Assembly (NCBI GenBank): GCA_947625365.1 | Contig: CANQNZ010000010.1 | Coordinates: forward strand, 1-21,487 | Source: an uncultured Bacilli bacterium | GTDB taxonomy: Bacteria; Bacillota_I; Bacilli_A; RF39; UBA660 | Length of the DNA: 21,487 bases | Direction: 5' to 3' | In this document: in pieces, positions 14,546-21,419 of the stretch | Layout: every line of letters starts with the position of its first letter | Numbering within the stretch: position 1 is the stretch's first letter | Notes under the pieces: model-generated | What the model saw: only the letters and a program-made list of their open reading frames with translations | Database searches by the model: none | What the model was told of the DNA's origin: nothing | Translations under genes and position numbers: made by a program

Positions 14546-14577
14546 TTATATCACTGTTTTTTCATAAATTGTCATTT

Positions 14578-14586
14578 ATTATACCA
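14578..14586 (-). promoter_or_regulatory. Candidate extended -10 promoter upstream of uvrA
   Basis: TGGTATAAT on the minus strand (TATAAT at 14578-14583) lies just after the radical SAM gene. It would give a transcript of about 160 bases before uvrA that includes the 25-codon ORF. No clear -35 is seen, and I see no better promoter nearer to uvrA. Confidence 0.45.
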
Positions 14587-14591
14587 CGTAT

Positions 14592-15395
14592 TTATTTATT
14601 ATTAATTCTAAAATTGCATTTTTGGCATAATTTATGAATTCTTTGATTATTATTAAATCCTTGTTTTATTTCTTGAGCTAAGGGATTATTTAATATTTGC
14701 TCTAAATCTTCAGTAAAAATATTTCCTAGAGCAATTATGCCTTCACTATCTAGGCAGCAGGGCACAACGATGCCCGAAACTAAAATACCTATATGGTCTT
14801 TCAAGGCTTTACACCCCGCGTTTTTAATTAAAAAATCATTTTGCAGATTAGGCCAAATAAATTCGGTATCTTCTTCAATAAATACATTTTCTTTAATTTT
14901 AAATCCTTTCGATAAAATTATATCTGTTTTATAATATCTATTTAAATAATTAATAATTTTATCTTTATAAGGAGTACTAGTCCACAAACGAAAATTGATA
15001 ATAGTATTTTTACAAAGAATATCAGCTTGGGTGCAAATGTTTTCTAAATATTGGTTTAATGAATAATTATACTTAGGATTAAAACTATGTAACGATATAT
15101 TTATCTGTCTAATATTTTTATTATGACTAATTTTTTTTATTAAATAGCCATTAGTCGTTATATTAACATAGAAATCTTTACTTGCCTCGTTTATAAATTC
15201 ATTTATCTGGGGATGCATCAAGGGCTCTCCCATAACATGAAAATAAAGATATTTAGTGTATTTTTTTATTTTAGTTAAAATCGTTTTAAATTCAGCAAAA
15301 CTCATATATTTTCTTGCCCTTTTTGTGCCATGACAAAAAGAGCAGTTTAAATTACACACATTAGTTATCTCAATATATATCTTTTTAAAAACCAT
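14592..15395 (-). CDS. Radical SAM protein with SPASM-like C-terminus
   Basis: A 267-residue radical SAM enzyme. The 4Fe-4S motif CxxxCxxC is C14, C18, C21 in CNLNCSFC, and GEP at 56-58 is the SAM-binding motif after beta-2. A shortened SPASM-type region at about 190-262 carries C195, C213, C214, C257 and C260, suited to a second cluster (LVSGIVVPCC, LGNIF, CQKCNF are typical). Such enzymes modify peptides, tRNA or cofactors; there is no adjacent precursor peptide, so the substrate is unknown. The ATG has only a weak GATGAG upstream. Its own promoter lies over the end of the SDR gene. Confidence 0.85.
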   Translation of the reverse strand: MVFKKIYIEITNVCNLNCSFCHGTKRARKYMSFAEFKTILTKIKKYTKYLYFHVMGEPLMHPQINEFINEASKDFYVNITTNGYLIKKISHNKNIRQINISLHSFNPKYNYSLNQYLENICTQADILCKNTIINFRLWTSTPYKDKIINYLNRYYKTDIILSKGFKIKENVFIEEDTEFIWPNLQNDFLIKNAGCKALKDHIGILVSGIVVPCCLDSEGIIALGNIFTEDLEQILNNPLAQEIKQGFNNNQRIHKLCQKCNFRINNK

Positions 15396-15411
15396 GGCTC
15401 ATCACATATTT

Positions 15412-15440
15412 ATTTTAACAAACAGCATACATTTGTTCAA
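15412..15440 (-). promoter_or_regulatory. Promoter of the radical SAM gene
   Basis: On the minus strand TTGAAC (15435-15440) and TAAAAT (15412-15417) are 17 bp apart, with TG one base before the -10. The -35 overlaps the SDR stop codon. An AACAAA/TTTGTT inverted repeat (15415-15420 region and 15432-15437 region) lies in the same interval. Confidence 0.55.
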
Positions 15441-16189
15441 GAACTTTTGCGCTTTTGAATTTGATAAATTATTTTGAGTTGCCATTTATATGGAATAAAC
15501 CTCATGAAGAAAATACCTAATTTATTCATTATTCCTGGAATAATTATTAATTTATTTGCTAACATCTTATCAATCCCAATTTTAGCAACTTTGGCACTTG
15601 CCATTTTTTTAACACTAAATTTGCCTTTTGCAACTTGATTAAACTCGGTAGCAACCGGACCGGGACATAAAGCACTGATATGAACGTGACTATTTTGATG
15701 TCTTAATTCTTCATAAATAGCCATCGTCATTTTTAAAACATAATTTTTAGTGGCATAATAGGTGTTTAACCGAGGTCCTGCCATAAATCCGGCCATACTT
15801 GCAACATTTAAAATATAACCTTTATCTTTTTTGACAAAGTCTTGCAAAAACAATTTAGTTAAAATATGTACACATCTAACATTGACATTTATCATTTCTA
15901 ATTCTCTTTTTAAATCTGTTTTATCAAACATACCAAATAGCCCAAAACCGGCGTTATTAATTAAAATATCAATATCATCTTTTTTAACTTTCTCATAAAG
16001 TTTATAACAGTTATCTTCTTGAGCTAAATCTAAGGGTATAATTTTTGTATTAGCTGATAGTTCTTTTTGCAATTTTTTAAGTCTGTCTTCTCGGCGCGCA
16101 ACTAAAATTAAATCATAACCTAAATCTGCTAGGTATCTTGCCATATCTTTACCTATGCCACTACTAGCTCCCGTGATTAATGCTTTCAT
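15437..16189 (-). CDS. Short-chain dehydrogenase/reductase (classical SDR)
   Basis: A 250-residue classical SDR. The dinucleotide-binding TGASSGIG is at 6-13, NNAG at 78-81, and the catalytic residues are S131, Y144 and K148 (YxxxK). ARR at 31-33 after beta-2 suggests NADP(H) preference. The DltE/YqjQ-like pattern is typical of broad, poorly characterised Firmicutes reductases, and the substrate cannot be read from sequence. A mildly hydrophobic C-terminus (about 215-240) may touch the membrane. AAGGAAGGAAG precedes the ATG. It follows the pyrophosphatase gene by 32 bases, across a terminator-like hairpin. Confidence 0.88.
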   Translation of the reverse strand: MKALITGASSGIGKDMARYLADLGYDLILVARREDRLKKLQKELSANTKIIPLDLAQEDNCYKLYEKVKKDDIDILINNAGFGLFGMFDKTDLKRELEMINVNVRCVHILTKLFLQDFVKKDKGYILNVASMAGFMAGPRLNTYYATKNYVLKMTMAIYEELRHQNSHVHISALCPGPVATEFNQVAKGKFSVKKMASAKVAKIGIDKMLANKLIIIPGIMNKLGIFFMRFIPYKWQLKIIYQIQKRKSS

Positions 16190-16215
16190 ATTTCTTCCTT
16201 CCTTTAGAAAATAAA

Positions 16216-16242
16216 GTAATGCTAAATTTTTCTTTGCATTAC
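16216..16242 (-). terminator. Terminator or attenuator between ppaC and the SDR gene
   Basis: A 7-bp perfect stem GTAATGC/GCATTAC (16216-16222 and 16236-16242) is followed on the minus strand by TTTATTTT. It overlaps the last codons and the stop of the pyrophosphatase gene. No promoter fits in the 32 bases before the SDR gene, so read-through may supply it. Confidence 0.65.
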
Positions 16243-17844
16243 TTCCATAATATTAGGTACTAATTGTTTTTTTCTTGATACTAAGTCTTGAATATACATA
16301 CCCTGAGTAACATTTTCAATATTATAACTTTCTTTTATAATATCTTCTGCCGCATCGTTAAAAATTATATATGAACCGTTTTTTATTACATCAGTAACAA
16401 ACATAACGGCGACTTTATATCCTTGAGAAGACAAGTTATTTAAGACGGTAATGTAAGATGGTAAATCTTGCTTAATATCATCATAGTCCATTGTAAATAC
16501 TTGCGAAATAGCCATAGACTCATCGCCTACTTTATAGTTTTTAATATCTTGGTTAAAGACTTCTTCTGGAGTCATTCCTTTGATAGTTGATCCAGCTTTA
16601 AACATATCATAACCAAAATGTTCTATATCTATTTTAGTCATTTCACTTAATTTAGTAGCTACTTCTTTATCAATATCTGTAGTGGTTGGAGATTTAAAAA
16701 TCATTGTATCAGAAAGTATCGCCGCTAACATCAGTCCTGCAATATCATATGGAATAGCTACGTTATTTTCTTCATAAAGTTTATATATTATTGTACAAGT
16801 ACAACCAACAGGCATCGACCTAAAGCTAATAGGGCTAGAAGTCCAAATTGTTCCCAAATTATGATGGTCAATTACTTCCAAAATATTTGCTTCATCTATA
16901 CCTTCCACACTTTGTGATTTTTGATTATGGTCAACTAAAATAACATTTCGTTTTTCATAACTATATGTATCCGTTACTTTTAGTAGACCCATACATTCAT
17001 TTTTCTTGTTTACAATAGGATAGGTAGTATGACCATGTTTATTAATTTCTTCTAACACTTCACTACGATAATCATATATATTAAATGTTATAGGGTCTTC
17101 TTTAATTTTAATACTTTTTGCATAATTAGCTAATCTTATTTTACTAGCTGTTTTATAAGTATCAAAAGCAGTATAAATAACATTAACATGATTGGTTTTA
17201 GCTAATTCCATCATATCTTCAGTCAGTTTATTATCACCAATAACAATTAGTAATTTTATTTTTTCTTCTAAGGCTTTTTTAACTATGTTGTATCTATCTC
17301 CAACTATTAAAATATCATCCGTACTTAAATTAACATTATTAATAAATGATTCACTTTTAAAAGCAGCAATCATTAAATTTCCTCGTATTTCTTCCTCAAA
17401 ACGCAATATTTCGGTACCTTCAATTGTTTCTAAAATATTATTGTAGGATGTGTATAATTTGTTAATATCTCCTTGAATTAAATTTTTAGATATTTCTTTT
17501 AAAGTAATAAGTCCATTTAATATATTATTATCATTAATTAATGGTAAAGCTGGGACATTGTTATCATTCATAAAGTTAAAGGCTTTTAAGATTGAAGATG
17601 TTCCATTTAAAACAATATTCTTTTTATAATTAATATTTTTTACTTGCACTTTAACATCATTTAAATATAGGGGTTCTTCAACATTAAAATGTTTTAAAAC
17701 ATATCTAGTTTCATTGTTTATTGTTCCAATAACCCTAGCTTCACTTTCCATACCTAATTTATTTTTTAAATATGCTAAGGCAATACTTGCACAAACTGAG
17801 TCAGTATCAGGTTTACGATGGCCAAATATATAAGTCTTTTCCAT
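16222..17844 (-). CDS. ppaC: Mn-dependent inorganic pyrophosphatase with CBS-DRTGG-CBS regulatory insert
   Basis: A DHH-family (family II) inorganic pyrophosphatase of 540 residues. The N-terminal DHH half has H9, D13 and D15 (GHRKPDTDS), and D305 and the D326-H327-H328 triad follow the insert; a DHHA2 domain ends the protein. Between them lies a regulatory insert: CBS at about 73-122, DRTGG-like at about 150-240, CBS at about 250-295. CBS-pyrophosphatases of this architecture (e.g. in Clostridium) are controlled by adenine nucleotides and, with DRTGG, by diadenosine polyphosphates; the same is inferred here. The frame runs 33 codons further upstream, but GAGGGAT lies before ATG 17844 and the promoter is inside the extension, so that part is rejected. 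Confidence 0.94.
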   Translation of the reverse strand: MEKTYIFGHRKPDTDSVCASIALAYLKNKLGMESEARVIGTINNETRYVLKHFNVEEPLYLNDVKVQVKNINYKKNIVLNGTSSILKAFNFMNDNNVPALPLINDNNILNGLITLKEISKNLIQGDINKLYTSYNNILETIEGTEILRFEEEIRGNLMIAAFKSESFINNVNLSTDDILIVGDRYNIVKKALEEKIKLLIVIGDNKLTEDMMELAKTNHVNVIYTAFDTYKTASKIRLANYAKSIKIKEDPITFNIYDYRSEVLEEINKHGHTTYPIVNKKNECMGLLKVTDTYSYEKRNVILVDHNQKSQSVEGIDEANILEVIDHHNLGTIWTSSPISFRSMPVGCTCTIIYKLYEENNVAIPYDIAGLMLAAILSDTMIFKSPTTTDIDKEVATKLSEMTKIDIEHFGYDMFKAGSTIKGMTPEEVFNQDIKNYKVGDESMAISQVFTMDYDDIKQDLPSYITVLNNLSSQGYKVAVMFVTDVIKNGSYIIFNDAAEDIIKESYNIENVTQGMYIQDLVSRKKQLVPNIMEVMQRKI

Positions 17845-17869
17845 TTTATCCCTCGTTTCTCTTGTGGTT

Positions 17870-17878
17870 ATTATATCA
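17870..17878 (-). promoter_or_regulatory. Promoter of ppaC, extended -10
   Basis: TGATATAAT on the minus strand (TATAAT at 17870-17875) gives a predicted start near 17863 and a leader of about 19 bases. The -35 is poor. This placement supports ATG 17844 as the true start of ppaC. Confidence 0.55.
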
Positions 17879-17946
17879 CAATTTGGCAGTTTAAAACCTT
17901 CTTTTGCAGATATGGAGATTATTTTATTTACATTTTTACACAAATA

Positions 17947-17969
17947 AAAAAGATAGAAACTATCTTTTT
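17947..17969 (-). terminator. Terminator after the beta-helix surface protein
   Basis: A perfect 10-bp stem (17947-17956 with 17960-17969, loop AAA) ends in TTTTT on the minus strand, 10 bases beyond the stop codon. It is symmetric enough to work both ways. Confidence 0.88.
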
Positions 17970-17979
17970 ATTGGTAAAT

Positions 17980-19482
17980 CTATTTTATCTTTCTAGCTAT
18001 AATTGGCATTCCACAAAGACCGAAAATAGATAATATTAAAATGCTTACATAATACATAAATGAATCTGCGGTATTAGGATTGTCTGCATCTTTTTGAGTA
18101 GTATTTTCTGCAGTTGGAGCTTTTGGAGTAGACTCCTCAGAAGAGCTAGATTGTTGTCCATTAGGTTTTTTTGAAGTTGAAGCTGCTTTAGCTTCAGACT
18201 CAGTCATTACAACATTATTAGGTCCTACTACTAAGCCTTCTTCAAGATATTCTGCACTTGGTGTAGTTCCAATGAATTTAACGCCGCCTTCAATCATAAC
18301 AGTTCCGTCTTCATTTTCTTCATCTTCATAAGCTAACACTGGATTTTCATTAGTAGCATTAATTATGGCACTACCTCCTAGAGTAGCTTTAGCAGGATGT
18401 TCTCCACCACCATAGTTTTCAGTATTGTCTACTAATACAGCAACTCCACCTGGTAATTGGACTCTTTCTCCATCAGAAGTAGCATCACCAACAGTATATT
18501 CTCCATCACCATCTGCATTAATTGTACCACCAGTTACTTTAACATTACCTTGGCGCGCTACAATTCCTATTTTACCATTAATTGTAGCATTCCCAGAAAC
18601 AGTTAAATCGCCAGATTGTGGATTGTATATAGCTGCAGAGTCTTTACTAGTAAGAGTTCCACCTGATATAGTTATTTGAGAATTTGTAGTTTTAGAACCA
18701 TTACCACTAAGGGCAAAAGAATTAGATTCAATACTACCATTAGTCATATTGAATTTAGCATTGTTACCTAAAATAGCAACACCATAGCCAGAACTTTTTA
18801 ACGTTCCACCGCTAATTTCTAAATCAGCATTTTCACTTCCTTCTGCACTAGCCAAAGCATAATCAGTTCCACTAATAGTACCTCCAGAAATGGTAACTTT
18901 AGGACTAGTTCCTTGCGCAATTACAGCTATTCCATTATCGTTAGTAATATTAACTGTATCTTTAATGTTAACAGTTGAACTATCATTTAAAACAGTAAAT
19001 CCACTAGTAGTCTTTAAAGTTGCATTACCAGTTAAATTTATCGTACCACCTGATATAGCTGCAGCGGCAATTCCGTCTGCTCCGTCTAGCTCCACATTAC
19101 TTTCAACAGTAGCTTCGCCTGTTCCATCAGCTCTTAAAGCCGTACCCTGTCCACTAGTAATTTTTAATCCACCGTGAGAATTACTACTTTTCAAAGTAAG
19201 AGAACCACCATCATTAACATAAAGAATTGTCGTTCCTGTATCAGCGCCACCAGCACGCGTAATAGTATTACCATTAAGGTCAATGGTAACATTCTCTTTA
19301 GATATAGTCACTAAACCAGTTGTACTAAAACTGCTTGTAAGCTTGCAAGTTGCATTGTCGGTTGTTACACAACTTTTAAGTTCTTCTTCACCCGTAATGC
19401 TATCATTATCTGCCAGCACACTTGGAATAAAAGCTGCGGTAGCAACAAATGCCGCCCCCATAAATAATATTTTCTTTTTCAT
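17980..19482 (-). CDS. Wall-anchored beta-helix-like surface protein, NPNTAD sorting signal
   Basis: A 500-residue secreted protein. A signal peptide (1-24, cleavage after VLA) is followed by a short region with two Cys (C38, C46) and then a long Gly/Ser/Thr/Asn-rich repeat region, about 55-405. There ISGGT[I/L] recurs at 143, 198, 223 and 272 with VTGGTI at 316, the spacing of a right-handed beta-helix (pectin-lyase-like) adhesin. A low-complexity Ser/Pro/Thr stalk (about 428-466) leads to NPNTAD (468-473), a hydrophobic segment (475-495) and a basic tail, a cell-wall sorting signal. NPxT fits class B sortases, and a class B sortase gene lies immediately upstream. AAAGGAGA precedes the ATG. 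Its promoter contains a nine-G tract. Ligand unknown; adhesion is an inference. Confidence 0.85.
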   Translation of the reverse strand: MKKKILFMGAAFVATAAFIPSVLADNDSITGEEELKSCVTTDNATCKLTSSFSTTGLVTISKENVTIDLNGNTITRAGGADTGTTILYVNDGGSLTLKSSNSHGGLKITSGQGTALRADGTGEATVESNVELDGADGIAAAAISGGTINLTGNATLKTTSGFTVLNDSSTVNIKDTVNITNDNGIAVIAQGTSPKVTISGGTISGTDYALASAEGSENADLEISGGTLKSSGYGVAILGNNAKFNMTNGSIESNSFALSGNGSKTTNSQITISGGTLTSKDSAAIYNPQSGDLTVSGNATINGKIGIVARQGNVKVTGGTINADGDGEYTVGDATSDGERVQLPGGVAVLVDNTENYGGGEHPAKATLGGSAIINATNENPVLAYEDEENEDGTVMIEGGVKFIGTTPSAEYLEEGLVVGPNNVVMTESEAKAASTSKKPNGQQSSSSEESTPKAPTAENTTQKDADNPNTADSFMYYVSILILSIFGLCGMPIIARKIK

Positions 19483-19504
19483 AAGATGTCTCCTTTCTAA
19501 GCTT

Positions 19505-19535
19505 ATTATAACTTGTTAACCCCCCCCCGTGTCAA
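19505..19535 (-). promoter_or_regulatory. Probable phase-variable promoter of the beta-helix surface protein
   Basis: On the minus strand a perfect -35 TTGACA (19530-19535) and a perfect -10 TATAAT (19505-19510) are separated by 19 bp. Nine of those bases are an uninterrupted G run. With 17 bp as optimum, loss of two G would strengthen the promoter and gain of one would weaken it further. There is no extended -10, so the promoter depends on this spacing. Predicted start near 19498. Confidence 0.8.
19520..19528 (-). repeat. Homopolymeric G9 tract (C9 on plus)
   Basis: Nine consecutive G on the minus strand in very AT-rich DNA, placed exactly inside a promoter spacer. Such tracts change length by slipped-strand mispairing, so the length may be mixed in a population and in reads. 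Confidence 0.95.
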
Positions 19536-19561
19536 TTTTTTTCTGTGGGAATGTTATCAAA

Positions 19562-19575
19562 ATTTACACGTAAAT
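19562..19575 (-). terminator. Weak candidate terminator after the sortase gene
   Basis: A 14-nt symmetric sequence (ATTTAC and GTAAAT arms, 19562-19567 and 19570-19575) at the sortase stop codon is followed on the minus strand by TTTGAT. The stem is short and the T run poor, so read-through into the surface protein gene is possible. Confidence 0.3.
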
Positions 19576-20381
19576 CATCTATCTTGGCTTTCTATAAGTT
19601 TGGCCTGAATAACAATTCGACCACCATGATTGTTTTGGCAAGTTGATAAAGTTAAAAATTTATCGTTAACATCAACTTCTGCATCAAAGGGCGCGATATT
19701 TCTTTGCTTCATGGTCTTAATCCACTTCTTTTTTTCGGTATTATTATGAAAATTAGGCATTATATAATAACTTTCATTTTTGGTTGTATAGATAGAAAAA
19801 ATTTGAAATATCATATTTTCTTTTAAAGTTGAAAGATAAATAATATAGTTATCTTTGTTATCTTGCCAATAGGAGGTCAAAACATTTTTTAAAGAGCCAA
19901 ACATCGTGCCATCTAGTCTGGCATGACCATAAATAATTGTATTATCATCTAAATCATCGATATTATTTCGATAATCCATAAATACCCAGCCAGCATCATT
20001 TTTACTTCCATCAAAAGCATGATTTAAATAAAATTTATTATCTGTTGTTTGGACTACTGAATAATTAACATTAGTATTGTTCATGTGTATATATGCTACA
20101 GTATCTTTATTTTGAGCTAGCAAATTAGAAAAGTTATCTTTTGATACACTAAAGGTTTCGTTATCCTTGCTATTAACGGTTATATTTTTGGCAATTTTTT
20201 TATTCATCTGGCGAATTTGATAATTATCTTTTTGCCATTTAAATATGGTTAATAGTGAAAAGCATAAAGCTCCCAAGCTTATTAAAGCGATAAAACTTCT
20301 TAAAATTTTTCTTTTATTAGTCTTATGACTTCCTTCCTGACTTTTTTTATAAAAATCCTCAAAGCTCATATATTTTTTCAC
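19575..20381 (-). CDS. srtB: Class B sortase
   Basis: A cysteine transpeptidase that cuts sorting signals and links proteins to peptidoglycan at the outer face of the membrane. The 268-residue protein has a cytoplasmic tail, one membrane helix (about 28-47) and a sortase domain from about 95. H153 (IIYGHARLDGTMFGSL), C248 (LTLSTC) and R255 (GGRIVI) form the catalytic triad. The long region between the histidine and cysteine with YWQDN, FQIFSIY and the F...W segment is typical of class B. The start is GTG at 20381, since GAGGTG lies 7 bases upstream; ATG at 20369 is too far from it. SrtB enzymes favour NPxT-type motifs; the neighbouring NPNTAD and SPETSD proteins are the likely substrates. Confidence 0.92.
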   Translation of the reverse strand: MKKYMSFEDFYKKSQEGSHKTNKRKILRSFIALISLGALCFSLLTIFKWQKDNYQIRQMNKKIAKNITVNSKDNETFSVSKDNFSNLLAQNKDTVAYIHMNNTNVNYSVVQTTDNKFYLNHAFDGSKNDAGWVFMDYRNNIDDLDDNTIIYGHARLDGTMFGSLKNVLTSYWQDNKDNYIIYLSTLKENMIFQIFSIYTTKNESYYIMPNFHNNTEKKKWIKTMKQRNIAPFDAEVDVNDKFLTLSTCQNNHGGRIVIQAKLIESQDR

Positions 20382-20512
20382 TAAAATGCACCTCAGATAA
20401 AAATATGTCTAAAAATTTTTATTATGAAAACGGGTAGCCTAACTTTTTTTAGCTTTAAAATTAAAATAAAATAGAATTTTATAGCATATAGATTAATGTA
20501 TCTAAAAAAGGA

Positions 20513-20545
20513 AAGGAGTGTCATTATTAATTTAATGACGAAGAT
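20513..20545 (+). promoter_or_regulatory. Shine-Dalgarno separated from the start codon by a hairpin
   Basis: AAGGAG (20513-20518) lies 27 bases from ATG 20546, too far for direct use. A 7-bp hairpin (20520-20526 with 20533-20539, 6-nt loop) fills the gap and would reduce the effective distance to about 7 bases. A four-codon frame (ATG at 20535, TGA at 20547-20549) overlaps the real start as ATGA. The rest of the 164-base divergent region holds AT-rich sequence, including TAAAAATTTTTA at 20410-20421; I find no clear promoter for either gene. Confidence 0.5.
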
Positions 20546-21334
20546 ATGAAAAAGTTTTTAAAATTAAGTATATTTAGTATTTTACTTCTTTTATTAATGA
20601 CTGGCCCTGTAAAAGCCTTAACTGTTTGGAATTATGAAGATTGGAAAGATGGTAATAATTATGGAACTAAAACGAAAATTTCTGCAAATATCACAAATTT
20701 AAAAGGTGAAAATGAAGAATCCGATGGCATGAAAGTAGGACCGTATAATAAAGCCAGTAAAGCTAAACTTAGTGATGGCATTACAGAAGAAGTTTATGTA
20801 GGATTAGATAAAGATAATTATCAAAATGGTGATTTATTTGAACTTTCTATTGCCTTAAATGCCCAAGAAGCTCAAAAAGAGCCCAAATATTTAACTGAAG
20901 CTGTTGTTATGACCCAAAAAAGTGGAGATAATTTTGTCATCATAGCTAATTGGGATAAAAACGATGGACCTATCGCAACAATCGATAGCAACGATGTATA
21001 CACTTATAAGTGGGAATTTAAAAAAACAAGCGATAATAAACTTCAGGTTAAATTTACTATATTAAATTATGGTAAAGAAATAGGAACAACGGGCTTTGTT
21101 GAACTAGAAGTTGCTAACGTTGAAAAAGCAACCGATGTTAGATACCTATGGGCTTGTAATATTAAAGCTAACTATGGTGTAGATATTTATACAACGTTGC
21201 CGTCTAAAGCATCTAATACGGAAGAAAGCCCGGAAACATCCGATACTAATATTTTATTTTATTTTAGTTTAGCTATCGCTAGTGGACTATGTTTATTTTA
21301 TATTAAAAAAAGTTGCTTAAATTTTAAATCCTAA
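20546..21334 (+). CDS. Secreted wall-anchored protein, SPETSD sorting signal
   Basis: A 262-residue secreted protein of unrecognised family. A signal peptide spans about 1-24 (cleavage after VKA). The mature part, about 25-218, is beta-rich, with acidic and aromatic residues (TVWNYEDW, WDKNDGPIATID, YKWEFKK), compatible with one compact beta-sandwich-like domain; I cannot assign a fold. The C-terminus has SPETSD (228-233), a hydrophobic segment (236-253) and a KK-containing basic tail, the layout of a sorting signal with S in place of the usual first L or N. It is divergent from the class B sortase gene, which probably anchors it. An in-frame stop at 20528 excludes any longer start. Confidence 0.8.
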   Translation: MKKFLKLSIFSILLLLLMTGPVKALTVWNYEDWKDGNNYGTKTKISANITNLKGENEESDGMKVGPYNKASKAKLSDGITEEVYVGLDKDNYQNGDLFELSIALNAQEAQKEPKYLTEAVVMTQKSGDNFVIIANWDKNDGPIATIDSNDVYTYKWEFKKTSDNKLQVKFTILNYGKEIGTTGFVELEVANVEKATDVRYLWACNIKANYGVDIYTTLPSKASNTEESPETSDTNILFYFSLAIASGLCLFYIKKSCLNFKS

Positions 21335-21353
21335 TAAAAAATTAGGGTTTTTT
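21326..21353 (+). terminator. Terminator after the SPETSD protein gene
   Basis: Stem CCTAAT/ATTAGG (21330-21335 and 21341-21346, loop AAAAA), extended outward by AAAT/GTTT including one T-G pair, with T continuing to 21353. The stop codon TAA (21332-21334) lies in the stem. Confidence 0.88.
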
Positions 21354-21419
21354 AATTAGATTGATAAGTAGAAGTCTGCCTATATTTCTCTAATTATCTA
21401 CTTTAAAAGTAATAAAAAT

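Noticed and set aside
17845..17943. 33-codon N-terminal extension of the pyrophosphatase
   Set aside because: It spans the extended -10 promoter and precedes the canonical GHRKPDTDS opening of family II enzymes; ATG 17844 has its own ribosome site.
18425..19519. Plus-strand frames opposite the beta-helix protein, one overlapping the G tract
   Set aside because: Their Val/Pro/Ser/Leu-rich sequence is the complement of the Gly/Thr/Ser repeats; they have no start signals or domains.
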